The notes: generated from the letters alone by a model not told the origin. 64,000 bases of DNA from Prochlorococcus sp. AG-347-L20 (GCA_003281225.1 QCCP01000002.1:62001-126000); one strand, 5' to 3'; positions 41,143 through 50,627 are shown, counted from the first letter of the stretch. A program made the numbers and translations.

Positions 41143-41283
41143 AGTGAAGAAAAATCAATCTAAACTTGAAATTTTTAATTTTTGTCTTAGGTGGTCAAAA
41201 AATCTTTAATTCGGTTTTCTCTATGGCAACACTTCTCAAACGCAAGATTAATCAAATAGGTTTGTATGAGTTAAATAATTAAA

Positions 41284-41520
41284 ATGTCTGAAGAAAAAAA
41301 GGATTCAAAAAAGTGTTCTGGAAAGAAAAACATCATGTTTGCCTATGGTTTTATACAACTCGGTTCTAGTTTCGTCTCTGCATTAGCTTTGGCTACTATT
41401 GCTTTTGGGTTCTGTTCACTAAAAAAAGAGTCTAAACTTTTCAATAAATGTGTTGCCGAAATTATTGAAGATGGTGGTACTAACTCAGAGGCTGTCAGGT
41501 ATTGCAATGGGGGAAATTAA
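41284..41520 (+). CDS. Single-span Cys-containing protein, 78 aa
   Basis: Basic start SEEKKDSKKCSGKKN, one span (FVSALALATIAFGFC), then FNKCVAEII and VRYCNGGN. Four Cys. Not recognised. ATG start. Confidence 0.6.
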   Translation: MSEEKKDSKKCSGKKNIMFAYGFIQLGSSFVSALALATIAFGFCSLKKESKLFNKCVAEIIEDGGTNSEAVRYCNGGN

Positions 41521-41541
41521 ACCCCCACTCAGATTAATTAA

Positions 41542-41784
41542 ATGGATTCAACTTGTGATTTGATTATTGATTCTTTAAAAGAAGAGCCAATTGGAGAAAC
41601 TAATCATTTTATTTGGTTCATAACAGATATTGGCATTGTTGCCCTATTTAAAAGAGAGGAAAACTTTGAAACTTATAGTTCGAATGTGGAAATTGAGGCA
41701 AATAAAATTGCTTTGGATATAACTAAAGAAGAGAAAGAGTACCTCAAAATAAAGGAGAGACAGCTTTTCTTGTTTTATTCATAA
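41542..41784 (+). CDS. Hypothetical protein, 80 aa
   Basis: Not recognised. LIIDSLKEEPIGETNHFIW, then IEANKIALDITKEEKEYL. Follows 41284-41520 by 21 bp on the same strand. Confidence 0.5.
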   Translation: MDSTCDLIIDSLKEEPIGETNHFIWFITDIGIVALFKREENFETYSSNVEIEANKIALDITKEEKEYLKIKERQLFLFYS

Positions 41785-41804
41785 TCTAGGTTTTAGTTCT
41801 TGAT

Positions 41805-41999
41805 TTAGTAAGATGGCTCAAGGTTAAAGGCCGGTTCCATAACATTATTTTCGCTAATTAATTCGTAGGTTAGCTCTTTATTTAGGGCATTTATATAAGA
41901 TGTATAAAGTTTTCCCCAAACAAATTCAAATTCATCTTTACTTAAATTCTTGAAAAGAATTTCTCCTTTGAAGTAAATGTGATAAGAATCATTCATCAT
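41805..41999 (-). CDS. Hypothetical protein, 64 aa
   Basis: SYHIYFKGEILFKNLSKDEF and WGKLYTSYINAL: a beta-hairpin then helix, like small picocyanobacterial orphan proteins. Start could be either of two adjacent ATGs. Confidence 0.55.
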   Translation of the reverse strand: MMNDSYHIYFKGEILFKNLSKDEFEFVWGKLYTSYINALNKELTYELISENNVMEPAFNLEPSY

Positions 42000-42092
42000 G
42001 GAAAATTAATCTTATCCTTTTTAACGCAATGAAATATGTATGTAGTATTAGGTGCTACTAAAAAGAAATTTATATTTGGATGTCAAATACTT

Positions 42093-42404
42093 TTAGACTA
42101 ACCGTGTATTCATTTTTTGTTTTTTGAATAATCCGACTGTCTCATCAAGATCCATGCACGGCTGAATACTTATATCCATTAACCTTCTCCAGGGATGCCA
42201 TTGCTTCCAAATTGTCTCAAGAGAATCTGCACTCACTACAGAATGTCCAATCCCATTTTGAACCATAAAAATCCAAGAATGAACCTCATAGTTTTCAGGT
42301 CTGTTTTGGGGACCACCTGATTCATACCAATTAATTAGCATTTCTGCCCCTTCTTCTTGATCCTCGCCATCAGTAAATTCGTAGGAAATCAAATACCTTT
42401 GCAT
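42093..42404 (-). CDS. DUF3303 protein, 103 aa
   Basis: RYLISYEFTDGEDQEEGAEM, WYESGGPQNRPENYE, SADSLETIWKQWHPWRRLMD: a ferredoxin-like fold family of unknown function found in cyanobacteria. ATG start. Confidence 0.65.
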   Translation of the reverse strand: MQRYLISYEFTDGEDQEEGAEMLINWYESGGPQNRPENYEVHSWIFMVQNGIGHSVVSADSLETIWKQWHPWRRLMDISIQPCMDLDETVGLFKKQKMNTRLV

Positions 42405-42505
42405 ATAGATTATTATTAAAATCTCTAAACTATTTTAACTCTAGATTTAGATATTGCCTCCCAATTTAATTAATGCTATCAAGTTTATAGAAGTGATTGT
42501 TTTAA

Positions 42506-42610
42506 ATGACCGAAAGATTTTGGAAAATTAAAAAGAATATTTTGACTAATTTATCTTTTATAAATAAGACAATCTTGAAGTATTTTCAAAACCATGATCT
42601 GTTCGTATAG
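42506..42610 (+). CDS. Possible mini-protein, 34 aa
   Basis: TERFWKIKKNILTNLSFINK and KYFQNHDLFV. Basic; no ribosome site. It could be chance. Confidence 0.25.
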   Translation: MTERFWKIKKNILTNLSFINKTILKYFQNHDLFV

Positions 42611-42687
42611 CTCCAGTTAACAGATAAAATTTGATACTTTTTAAAATACCTTAAATTAGTTACCATATTTGTACTGTATTGATACCA

Positions 42688-43071
42688 ATGATAAATAAAA
42701 AGGATAGTAGTGATCCAATTGATAATTTAGAGTATGAAAAAGTTCTAGAAGAAGAAATAATTAATTCGTACGAAAGTAAATTTCAAAAAGATACTGAAGA
42801 AGATAGTGAGAAGATTAAATTTTACAGACTTAAAAGAACTCCATTAGAAATATTAAATAGGTCATTTTTCTTTTTCTTTATTGGAAGTTTTCTTTTCTCT
42901 TTGTTTTTAGCTTATTCAGAAAGTAAGTTATGGTTCATTCTTTATGTAATAAGTGCATTGTCATGTGTTTTTTATACTCCTAATAGAAAAGCACTTAAAG
43001 AATTAATAGCAGCTTGGCCAAATATAGAGGATCTCATAAAAGGGAGGAGTTTGTGGAGAAAAGGCAAGTAA
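42688..43071 (+). CDS. Two-span membrane protein, 127 aa
   Basis: Acidic N-terminus (EYEKVLEEEIINSYESKF), then spans SFFFFFIGSFLFSLFLAY and LWFILYVISALSCVF, and a basic end. The ATG at 42688 is preferred over a TTG three codons upstream. First of three closely spaced plus genes. Confidence 0.6.
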   Translation: MINKKDSSDPIDNLEYEKVLEEEIINSYESKFQKDTEEDSEKIKFYRLKRTPLEILNRSFFFFFIGSFLFSLFLAYSESKLWFILYVISALSCVFYTPNRKALKELIAAWPNIEDLIKGRSLWRKGK

Positions 43072-43078
43072 ATAGATT

Positions 43079-43171
43079 ATGAAACCTTTAAATTCATTTA
43101 AAAAGTGGTTGTTAAATATTCTTGTGCCATACATAGAGGGCACCAACAAGAAAAAAGAGGATAAAAAATGA
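43079..43171 (+). CDS. Mini-protein, 30 aa
   Basis: KPLNSFKKWLLNILVPYIEG, then a Lys-rich tail. The stop overlaps the next ATG (ATGA), supporting translation coupling. Confidence 0.45.
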   Translation: MKPLNSFKKWLLNILVPYIEGTNKKKEDKK

Positions 43172-43305
43172 GTTTAATAAAGGTTGGAATTATTGTTGAA
43201 ATTTTTTTGTTTGTGGGAGTTTTTTTTTGGGTTAGGAAACTAAATAGAAAACAATCCAGGCAACCATCTCTATCAAAAAAAACAATAAAAAATCTCAAAT
43301 TTTAG
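43168..43305 (+). CDS. Single-span mini-protein, 45 aa
   Basis: SLIKVGIIVEIFLFVGVFFW is the span, followed by a basic tail RKLNRKQSRQ. ATGA overlap with the previous gene. Confidence 0.5.
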   Translation: MSLIKVGIIVEIFLFVGVFFWVRKLNRKQSRQPSLSKKTIKNLKF

Positions 43306-43387
43306 AATTTTGATCACAAAATAAGGAATCTTTATAAAGAGATTAAATTTATGGGAAAATTCTTTACTTTTTTCTCTCACTTTGTAT

Positions 43388-43780
43388 ATGAAATCGGTTA
43401 GAACATCTACATCGTTCTTAAAAAATATGGTTTCTTCCATCCAAGGTCTTGCTCCAATAACTAATCCATTAAATAGTGTCTTAGTAGAAAAGAAACTAAT
43501 AAATGTTGATCAAAAGTTTATTCAACTTGTTTCTCTGGCAGAAGGTTTACCTCGTACAGAAGTTATTGAAAGTGGTAGAAATTATTGGAGAGGTGTTTGT
43601 AGGAGCTTGATTTTTAGATTCCCTGATGATCTTGAAATTTTAAAGCTTGATGTGAGAAGTTATGTAGATAGATCAAAAGGAATTATTCAGATAAGATCTG
43701 CATCAAGATTAGGTCAATCAGATTTAGGCGTTAATCTAAGAAGAGTGGAATACTTGTTTAATCAATTAGAGAAATTTTAA
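43388..43780 (+). CDS. DUF1499 protein, 130 aa
   Basis: The DUF1499 core is seen in VESGRNYWRGVCRSLIFRFPDD, YVDRSKGIIQIRSASRLGQSDLG and RRVEYLFNQL (each quoted only in part here). The family binds or handles an unknown ligand. The ATG at 43388 is chosen; a TTG two codons upstream is the alternative. Confidence 0.75.
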   Translation: MKSVRTSTSFLKNMVSSIQGLAPITNPLNSVLVEKKLINVDQKFIQLVSLAEGLPRTEVIESGRNYWRGVCRSLIFRFPDDLEILKLDVRSYVDRSKGIIQIRSASRLGQSDLGVNLRRVEYLFNQLEKF

Positions 43781-43857
43781 TTAATCTATTTTTTATAAAT
43801 TTAAGGTTCTTTTTACCAAATAGGTGTGCTTTAATTCATAAGAATATTTGAAATGCC

Positions 43858-43989
43858 ATGGTAAAGATAATCTTAGTTGGAATTATTGTCGCGCTTGTAT
43901 ATTCTCAACCAGACCTTCGTCTTACAGTAGCTGATTGGTTAAAAGCAGCTTCTGATTTTCTTATTGAATCAGTACAAGTAAAACCTTGA
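43858..43989 (+). CDS. Single-span mini-protein, 43 aa
   Basis: VKIILVGIIVALVYSQPDLR, then TVADWLKAASDFLIESVQ. A short hydrophobic N-terminus (anchor or signal) and an amphipathic helix. Not recognised. Confidence 0.55.
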   Translation: MVKIILVGIIVALVYSQPDLRLTVADWLKAASDFLIESVQVKP

Positions 43990-44171
43990 ATTAATTTTAA
44001 TGAAGCACTAAATAAGACCTGAGACAGTAATCATTTGTTTAATGCATAAAGCTACGAAAATAAATATTATTATCCTACTTAATATGTATTTCACTTAAAC
44101 AAATAAATAGTTTTAGGAACATAATAGAAAATTTTTTTGAAATTTTTGAATAGTTAACGATAATAAGGGAT

Positions 44172-45227
44172 ATGAAGCTTAGATTATTTGAGTTCTATTT
44201 TATCAAAGACTATTTAAGGCCTTGGTTTGGTCTTATTTATTCTTTATTCTTTCTGTTTTTTTTAGGTGCAATTGGCTATCGAATAACAGAAGGATGGGAA
44301 TGGAGTGATTGCTTATGGATGGTTCTAATCACAATAACCACTATTGGTTTTGGAGAAGTTCAACCTTTAAGTCCTGAAGGCAGGATCGTAACTGTTTTAG
44401 TAATCGTAGGCGGATTGATCTTTATTCAATTTACCTTTCAAAAAGCTGTTAGATTATTCGAATCCGGCTATTTTCAAAGAGTAAACGAATTACGTTTTAA
44501 AAGACTTCTTAGAAAAATGGAAAATCATGTAATTTTATGCGGATATGGGAGGGTAGGTCAGGAAATATCTAACCAAATAAAAACGCAAAATATTCCAATT
44601 ATTGTGGTTGAGAGTGATGAAGATAGAAAAAAGATTGCGGAAGAAAATGGTTTAGAAGTTCTTTGTGCTGACGCTACTCTTGATGAGACTTTAAAACTAG
44701 CAGGATTAGAAAAATGCAAAAGTTTGGTCGTCACCTTACCTAATGATGCTGCAAATTTATATGTAGTTTTGAGTGCTAAAGGGATAAGAAGTTCTATAAG
44801 AGTAATTGCAAGAGCTGGCACTGAAGAAGCCGCAAGTAAGTTGAGATTAGCCGGAGCAAGTATAGTTGTAAGCCCTTATATCGCAGCAGGGAGAGCTATG
44901 GCGTCAATGGCTTTAAGACCAATCGCCATTGACTTTCTAGATCTATTAGCAGGAAGTGAATGTGAAATTGAAGAATTTGAATTAAGTAATGATATTAGTC
45001 TTTTTGAAACTGCAGAGAAAAGATCACTTTCTGAACTTGGAATAGGGAAAAAGAGCGGGGCAAAAATATTAGCTATTAAAGAAAATGAAAAGTTGTTCAC
45101 TAATCCTGGAGGTAATTTCATACTTCAACCAGGTCAGGTATTAATAGCATTTGGTAGTAAAGAACAACTAAATATCTTGAACGGACTTTTAGGAAATCTT
45201 GTTGTGGCCGTAGAGCTATTAAAGTAG
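44172..45227 (+). CDS. K+ channel with TrkA-N/TrkA-C (RCK) domains
   Basis: 351 aa. Two membrane helices flank a pore loop with TTIGFGEVQP (canonical TVGYGD variant), then a Rossmann RCK domain (HVILCGYGRVGQEIS, VESDED) and a TrkA-C domain after ~residue 260. It probably gates K+ flow in response to a nucleotide or ion. ATG start. Confidence 0.88.
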   Translation: MKLRLFEFYFIKDYLRPWFGLIYSLFFLFFLGAIGYRITEGWEWSDCLWMVLITITTIGFGEVQPLSPEGRIVTVLVIVGGLIFIQFTFQKAVRLFESGYFQRVNELRFKRLLRKMENHVILCGYGRVGQEISNQIKTQNIPIIVVESDEDRKKIAEENGLEVLCADATLDETLKLAGLEKCKSLVVTLPNDAANLYVVLSAKGIRSSIRVIARAGTEEAASKLRLAGASIVVSPYIAAGRAMASMALRPIAIDFLDLLAGSECEIEEFELSNDISLFETAEKRSLSELGIGKKSGAKILAIKENEKLFTNPGGNFILQPGQVLIAFGSKEQLNILNGLLGNLVVAVELLK

Positions 45228-45281
45228 ATAAATCTAGATACAGAATTAATTGCTAAATTAATTGTGGGTGGAATAAATCAA

Positions 45282-45632
45282 ATGAAAATATTTAAATTTC
45301 TAATTGTAATTCCCGTAATAACTTTAATAATTATTTTTCAAACCTCTTTGCATAATAGATATCTTATGGCTTCTGATATTAGAGATGGAGAAAAAATTTT
45401 TAGAAATGTTTGTGCAGGCTGCCATGTAAGAGGTGGATCAGTCGTTCTCAAAGGATCTAAATCATTAAAACTTTCCGACCTTGAAAAAAGAGGAATAGCA
45501 GATGTAAATTCAATAACAATAATTGCTAATGATGGGATTGGTTTTATGAAAGGTTATAAAAATAAATTGAAGCATGGAGAGGATAAGGTTCTTGCACAAT
45601 GGATTATTCAAAATGCAGAAAAGGGTTGGTAG
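45282..45632 (+). CDS. Cytochrome c6-like protein (petJ paralogue)
   Basis: 116 aa, signal peptide (KIFKFLIVIPVITLIIIF) then heme site CAGCH near 46-50, a candidate axial Met in GIGFMKGY, and the EKGW C-terminus typical of c6. It may carry electrons in the lumen. It differs from canonical c6 in the heme surroundings (VRGGSVVLKG). The ATG at 45282 is preferred over a GTG at 45264. Confidence 0.8.
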   Translation: MKIFKFLIVIPVITLIIIFQTSLHNRYLMASDIRDGEKIFRNVCAGCHVRGGSVVLKGSKSLKLSDLEKRGIADVNSITIIANDGIGFMKGYKNKLKHGEDKVLAQWIIQNAEKGW

Positions 45633-45635
45633 TAA

Positions 45636-46004
45636 ATGAAAAGCTTATTTTTTGCATCGTTTTTATTTTTATTAGCTGAATATTCTTTTGCTGAGGAATT
45701 AATTAATTACACAATTACATCTGATTCTCAAGTAAATACATTAGAAGGTGATTTAGAGGCTATTGGAAATGTAGTTATTAAAAGTAATAGTGGTAATTTT
45801 GAGGCTTATTCTGACAAGCTTTCTTTTGACAAGGATGATAAATCTCTAAAACTAATAGGTAATGTTTATGTTAAAAATTTAGAGTCTGAGGGAATTGCAA
45901 TTGAAGAAACATCTGGAGATGAATTGACAATATTTACTGAAACAGGACTTTTTGAATTCAAATCTCAAAATAAAAACAGAGTAACAACAAAAATTAAATT
46001 CTAA
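45636..46004 (+). CDS. LptA/OstA-domain periplasmic protein
   Basis: 122 aa, signal peptide (KSLFFASFLFLLAEYSFA), then repeats of the LptA beta-strand pattern (VNTLEGDLEAIGNVVIKS, YSDKLSFDKDDKSLKLIG). It would bridge lipid transport to the outer membrane. Starts 3 bp after the cytochrome stop. Confidence 0.75.
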   Translation: MKSLFFASFLFLLAEYSFAEELINYTITSDSQVNTLEGDLEAIGNVVIKSNSGNFEAYSDKLSFDKDDKSLKLIGNVYVKNLESEGIAIEETSGDELTIFTETGLFEFKSQNKNRVTTKIKF

Positions 46005-46118
46005 ATAAAGAGTCGATATTTAATTGAAATTTAAATTGGTAGCTGAGCTCTTAATGCCGATATATACATAATAATTTTATATCAAAATAATTTGATTTAT
46101 ATATTTTAAAAATTTTTA

Positions 46119-46148
46119 ATTAACCTTTGGATGTAATTTATATCTAAC
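46119..46148 (+). promoter_or_regulatory. Possible Pho box upstream of pstS
   Basis: ATTAACCT (46119-46126) resembles the cyanobacterial Pho octamer CTTAACCT; weaker octamers follow at 11-base spacing (46130, 46141). The match is partial. Confidence 0.3.
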
Positions 46149-46169
46149 AGACTCTTTTCTCATTACATA

Positions 46170-47141
46170 GTGGGCATTTTAAAAAAAATCCTTATTTTTT
46201 CTTCTGCTATCTCATTAGTTCTCTCTCAAGAAGCGATTGCTTCAAAAAGATTGAGCGGAGCAGGTGCTACATTTCCCTCGAAAATTTATACTAGGTGGTT
46301 TTTTGACTTAGCTAAATCTGGTGGACCAAGAGTTAATTATCAAGCAGTTGGTTCGGGCTCTGGAAGAAAAGCTTTCATAGACGAAACCGTAAACTTTGGT
46401 GCTTCTGATGATCCTATGAAAGATACAGATATTGCAAAAGTTAAGAGAGGATTAGTACAGATACCTATGGTTGGTGGAACTATTGCATTTGGTTATAACT
46501 ACGACTGCGATTTAAAACTGTCCCAAGAGAAAGCAGTACAAGTTGCTATGGGAATGATTAAAGATTGGAAAGAATTAGGTTGTAAACCAGGGAAATTGAC
46601 CTGGACTCATCGTTCTGATGGATCAGGTACAACAAAAGCTTTCACAAACTCTATGGAAGCGTTTTCAAAAACCTGGACATTAGGGACAGGTAAGTCTGTA
46701 AAATGGCCGGCAGGTGTTGGTGCTAAGGGTAATTCTGGTGTTGCAGGTGTTATTCAAAATACTCCTGGTGCAATTGGTTATGTTAATCAGTCTTATATAA
46801 AAGGAAATGTGAAAGCCGCTACACTTCAAAATCTTTCAGGGGAGTTTCTAAAACCATCTGCAGAAGCAGGAGCTAAGGCTCTTAATGGTATTACTTTAGA
46901 TGAAAATCTTGCGGGTAAAAATCCTAATCCAACAGCAAAAGGAGCGTACCCTATCGCTTCATTGACATGGATACTTGCTTACGAAAAAGGTAATGGTAGA
47001 AAGACTGAAGCAATAAAACAAGCCTTTAATACATTGTTAAGTGATGAGTATCAAGATAAGGCTTCATCCCTTGGATTTATCCCCTTAAAAGGGACTATCC
47101 TTTTGAAATCAAGAGCTGCCGTTGAAAAAATAGGTAGTTAA
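46170..47141 (+). CDS. pstS: Phosphate ABC transporter substrate-binding protein
   Basis: 323 aa, GTG start and signal peptide (GILKKILIFSSAISLVLS). Phosphate-binding signatures: SGAGATFPSKIY, YQAVGSGSGRKAF, FGASDDPM, THRSDGSGTTKAF. Captures phosphate in the periplasm for PstCAB. First of the pst cluster; 105 bp to pstC. Confidence 0.95.
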   Translation: MGILKKILIFSSAISLVLSQEAIASKRLSGAGATFPSKIYTRWFFDLAKSGGPRVNYQAVGSGSGRKAFIDETVNFGASDDPMKDTDIAKVKRGLVQIPMVGGTIAFGYNYDCDLKLSQEKAVQVAMGMIKDWKELGCKPGKLTWTHRSDGSGTTKAFTNSMEAFSKTWTLGTGKSVKWPAGVGAKGNSGVAGVIQNTPGAIGYVNQSYIKGNVKAATLQNLSGEFLKPSAEAGAKALNGITLDENLAGKNPNPTAKGAYPIASLTWILAYEKGNGRKTEAIKQAFNTLLSDEYQDKASSLGFIPLKGTILLKSRAAVEKIGS

Positions 47142-47246
47142 ATTTTTTAATAGATGTCAAATTATCATGACTTTCATATACCTTTAAGTCCTCTTAAAGT
47201 CTTTTACAGCATTTAGTAGTAGATTTATAGAGATATTCTTTTTTTA

Positions 47247-48194
47247 ATGGAAGAGAAATTAACTCTTTTCAAGAATCGTAAAAGATTCGGTATCGAAAAA
47301 AATATAGATATTATCTTCAAGAATACTGCCCTAGTCTTGTCTAGTCTCGTAGCAATAATACTTTTAGGAATAATTTTAGTAGTCTTTTTTCAGTCATTTG
47401 AATCATTTTCCAGGTATGGATTGAAGTTTCTCGTAACCTCTGAATGGAATCCTGTAAAAGATGAATACGGAGCTTTTACTGCAATATATGGCACATTAGT
47501 AACCTCATTTCTTTCGTTATTAATAACTATCCCTTTGGGCGTTGGAACTGCAATATTTATTACCGAGGACTTTGTACCGAAAGTTTTTAGAGAAATAATA
47601 GGTTCTTTTGTTGAATTATTAGCAGCAATTCCATCAGTTGTATTGGGACTTTGGGCAATATTTGTTATGGAACCTTTTTTTAAAGCCTTTTTTGTCTTTT
47701 TACATAATTTCTTTGGTTGGATACCTTTATTCAGTACAGAACCTACAAGCAGGAATTCTTTGTTAGCAATATTGATTTTAGTCGTAATGCTTTTGCCAAT
47801 AGTGACCTCCATTGCAAGAGATTCACTTAATCAGGTTCCTAAAAAGCTAAGAAATGCAGCATATGGAATTGGAGCAAGTAGATGGAAAACAATATTTTCA
47901 GTAATCTTGCCAGCAGCGTTATCAGGGATTATGGCAGGTGTTCTTCTTGCTTTAGGTAGAGCAATGGGAGAAACAATGGCTGTCACAATGATTATTGGTA
48001 ATTCCAATGCATTTAGTTGGTCTCTATTATCTCCTGGATATACCATTTCATCCATGCTTGCAAACCAGTTTGGTGAAGCTGATGGAAGTCAGGTTTCATC
48101 ACTCTTTTATGCGGCTTTTGTACTTATGATCCTTTCTTTGGTAGTAAATATCTTTGCGCAGTGGCTGGTGAAGAAATTCAGTCTCAAATACTAG
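47247..48194 (+). CDS. pstC: Phosphate ABC transporter permease PstC
   Basis: 315 aa, six spans. EAA-like loop AAYGIGASRWKTIFSVILPA and ALGRAMGETMAVTMIIG are PstC hallmarks. It pairs with PstA to form the channel. Upstream of pstA by 6 bp. Confidence 0.94.
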   Translation: MEEKLTLFKNRKRFGIEKNIDIIFKNTALVLSSLVAIILLGIILVVFFQSFESFSRYGLKFLVTSEWNPVKDEYGAFTAIYGTLVTSFLSLLITIPLGVGTAIFITEDFVPKVFREIIGSFVELLAAIPSVVLGLWAIFVMEPFFKAFFVFLHNFFGWIPLFSTEPTSRNSLLAILILVVMLLPIVTSIARDSLNQVPKKLRNAAYGIGASRWKTIFSVILPAALSGIMAGVLLALGRAMGETMAVTMIIGNSNAFSWSLLSPGYTISSMLANQFGEADGSQVSSLFYAAFVLMILSLVVNIFAQWLVKKFSLKY

Positions 48195-48200
48195 ATAATT

Positions 48201-49094
48201 ATGAATTCACTTTATTACCAGAAAAGATTATTAAGAAATATAGGAGATAAATTCTTTACTTCTTTATCTGTAATTTGTGTATTGATTGCAATACTTCCTT
48301 TGATTTTTCTGGTTACTTATATTCTTATTAAAGGTGGATCTCAAATTACACCAGAACTATTTACTTTAGAACCAAATCCCCCTGGGGATGATTTAGATGC
48401 AGGAGGTATTAATCCTGCATTAATAGGGACATTAATAATTACTAGCATTGCTTCAATTATTGCTATACCAGTAGGTGTTGGCGGTGGAATATATTTAGCT
48501 GAATATTCTAAAGGGGGTGCTTTTTCAAGATTTATTAGATTCGGAGTTAATGTTCTGGCGGGAGTCCCCTCAATAATTGCGGGAGTCTTTATTTATGCCT
48601 TAATTGTTTCTACAAAGATCTTGTTTGGGAGTATGTACAGCGGTTTAGCTGGAGGGATGGCGCTTTCAATATTAATGTTGCCTACTGTGATTAAGACAAC
48701 TGACGAAGGTTTAAAGTTAGTTCCTAACGAATTAAGATATGCGTCTCTTGGTGTTGGAGCAAGTATGTATACAACCATATTGAAAGTTACTTTGCCCTCT
48801 GCCTTTAGGTCTATTGCTACTGGCGTTGTACTTGGTATCGCAAGAGCTGCAGGTGAAACAGCACCTTTGATATTTACGGCTTTATTTTCTTACTACTATA
48901 TAACAGGCTTTGGGGACTTGTTTTATGAGATGGGTTCCTTGGCGGTATTGATATATAACTTTGCCCTTGAACCATATGATGCTCAAAATAAATTAGCCTG
49001 GGCAGCTTCCTTTATTCTTGTTTTGTCGATACTATCAGTAAATATATTTTCAAGGATATTGGCCGCTTTTACAGAGAAAACTAAGAGAGTATAA
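48201..49094 (+). CDS. pstA: Phosphate ABC transporter permease PstA
   Basis: 297 aa, six spans, with ASLGVGASMYTTILKVTLPS and GIARAAGETAPLIFTALFS. It abuts pstB (no gap). Confidence 0.94.
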   Translation: MNSLYYQKRLLRNIGDKFFTSLSVICVLIAILPLIFLVTYILIKGGSQITPELFTLEPNPPGDDLDAGGINPALIGTLIITSIASIIAIPVGVGGGIYLAEYSKGGAFSRFIRFGVNVLAGVPSIIAGVFIYALIVSTKILFGSMYSGLAGGMALSILMLPTVIKTTDEGLKLVPNELRYASLGVGASMYTTILKVTLPSAFRSIATGVVLGIARAAGETAPLIFTALFSYYYITGFGDLFYEMGSLAVLIYNFALEPYDAQNKLAWAASFILVLSILSVNIFSRILAAFTEKTKRV

Positions 49095-49904
49095 ATGATT
49101 AAAACTAATAAAAAAATACCAAAAAATATCATTTTGTCTCTTGAGAATGTTTCTATTAGCTATGGAACTTTCGAAGCAGTAAGAAATGTTTTTTGTAATT
49201 TTAATAAAGGAAATATAACTTCCCTTATTGGCCCCTCCGGTTGTGGTAAATCAACTGTTCTTAGATCATTAAATAGGATGAACGATTTAATTCCTAATTG
49301 TTCACTGAAAGGAACTGTCCTGTTTGATGGAACTAATATTTACGATAAAAGAGTAGATCCAGTAGAAGTAAGAAGAAGAATCGGAATGGTTTTTCAACAG
49401 CCTAATCCTTTTCCTAAATCTATCTACGAAAATATCGCATTTGGAGCAAGAATTAATGGCTTTACAGGAGATATGGATGAATTAGTGGAGAGTTCACTTA
49501 GAAAAGCAGCTTTATGGGACGAATGTAAGGATAAATTAAATGATAGTGGTTACTCTTTATCAGGTGGACAGCAACAAAGATTATGTATTGCTCGAACCAT
49601 CGCAATTGAGCCTGAAATAATTCTCATGGATGAGCCATGTTCAGCTTTAGATCCAATCTCTACTTTAAAAATTGAGGAGACGATGCATGAACTTAAGAAG
49701 AATTACACAATAATAATCGTTACCCATAATATGCAACAGGCATTGAGAGTCAGTGATATGACTGCATTTTTTAATGCAATTGAGTATGAAGATGGTGATG
49801 GAGGAAAAGTTGGTTACCTTGCAGAATTTAATTCGACAAAGAAAATTTTTAACTCTCCAAAAGAAAAAACCACTCAGGAATACATATCAGGTAAATTTGG
49901 CTGA
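49095..49904 (+). CDS. pstB: Phosphate ABC transporter ATPase PstB
   Basis: 269 aa. Walker [10 protein letters not shown], signature [16 protein letters not shown], Walker [14 protein letters not shown]-loop [10 protein letters not shown]. No phoU or phoBR gene follows in this window. Confidence 0.95.
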   Translation: MIKTNKKIPKNIILSLENVSISYGTFEAVRNVFCNFNKGNITSLIGPSGCGKSTVLRSLNRMNDLIPNCSLKGTVLFDGTNIYDKRVDPVEVRRRIGMVFQQPNPFPKSIYENIAFGARINGFTGDMDELVESSLRKAALWDECKDKLNDSGYSLSGGQQQRLCIARTIAIEPEIILMDEPCSALDPISTLKIEETMHELKKNYTIIIVTHNMQQALRVSDMTAFFNAIEYEDGDGGKVGYLAEFNSTKKIFNSPKEKTTQEYISGKFG

Positions 49905-50011
49905 TGTTAAATTTTTACTTTTAAAAGAAAAATTTTTACGTTTAAGATGGTCAAGGGGTAGACAAACAGTATAAATACCTATATAGTTGTTTCGAATTAG
50001 TAAGTTTATCT

Positions 50012-50101
50012 TTGAAAAACTATCCTTTTCTCCCTTTCTTGATTTTTGCAGGAGCTCTAATAACAACTGCAACAATGGGATTGCCTGTATTTACTTCATA
50101 A
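50012..50101 (+). CDS. Possible signal-like mini-protein, 29 aa
   Basis: TTG start. KNYPFLPFLIFAGALITTAT, then MGLPVFTS: one weak span. No ribosome site. Low support. Confidence 0.25.
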   Translation: MKNYPFLPFLIFAGALITTATMGLPVFTS

Positions 50102-50131
50102 TTTAAGAGTATTTCTATTTACGGTAATCTT

Positions 50132-50287
50132 ATGGTTTCAATAATAAATAAAGAATTAATTGGAAGTCCTAATAAAACCTTAATAAAGGAAAATTTATTT
50201 GACTTTATAAAAAAAAGAGAGAATATGAATCTGTGTGGGAGTGAAAAATCTGTATTAAAACCATTTTTAAAAGTGGTTAATTTCTAA
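50132..50287 (+). CDS. Hypothetical protein, 51 aa
   Basis: VSIINKELIGSPNKTLIKEN, then FDFIKKRENMNLCGSEKS. Soluble and basic; not recognised. 10 bp before the next gene. Confidence 0.4.
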   Translation: MVSIINKELIGSPNKTLIKENLFDFIKKRENMNLCGSEKSVLKPFLKVVNF

Positions 50288-50297
50288 TTTATTTATC

Positions 50298-50444
50298 ATG
50301 GATAAAACTAAAGAACAGTTAGAAAAATTAAGAGAAGTAGCAGAAGCATCTCTTACAAAAACGGATGAACTTCAGAAAGTTCTTGCTCAAATAGAAGCTT
50401 TAATGTCTAGAGAAGAATCAAAAACATTATCAAAAAAGAAATAA
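50298..50444 (+). CDS. Helical mini-protein, 48 aa
   Basis: DKTKEQLEKLREVAEASLTK, then ELQKVLAQIEALMSREE: a probable coiled coil. Not recognised. Confidence 0.5.
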   Translation: MDKTKEQLEKLREVAEASLTKTDELQKVLAQIEALMSREESKTLSKKK

Positions 50445-50488
50445 TTAATTAAAAAATAATTTTAGGTTTTGTAATTTTAATTACACCT

Positions 50489-50592
50489 CTACAATTTCAT
50501 TGTAGTTATCAATTAGGTATGCAGAACCCGTTCCAAAGTTTTCTGTTAGGTCTCGAGGTCTTACCTTCATTAAGTAAAAGACCTCTTTAATT
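50489..50592 (+). ncRNA. Two-hairpin region, candidate small RNA or terminators
   Basis: CTACAAT / ATTGTAG (50489-50505, loop TTC) and GAGGTCTT / AAGACCTC (50555-50562, 50578-50585), followed by TTTAATTT. They sit between the plus gene ending at 50444 and the minus gene ending at 50628, with no ORF. Could be two terminators or a ~100-base RNA. Confidence 0.35.
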
Positions 50593-50627
50593 TGCTTGTT
50601 TCTATTATATTTTTATAATCTGCTTAT

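Noticed and set aside
43098-43298. 66-codon minus-strand ORF
   Set aside because: Opposite to two overlapping plus-strand mini-genes with a clear ATGA junction; Phe/Ser-rich shadow.
49774-49974. 66-codon ORF across the pstB end
   Set aside because: Mostly overlaps pstB in another frame; the tail beyond pstB has no start and no clear protein pattern.
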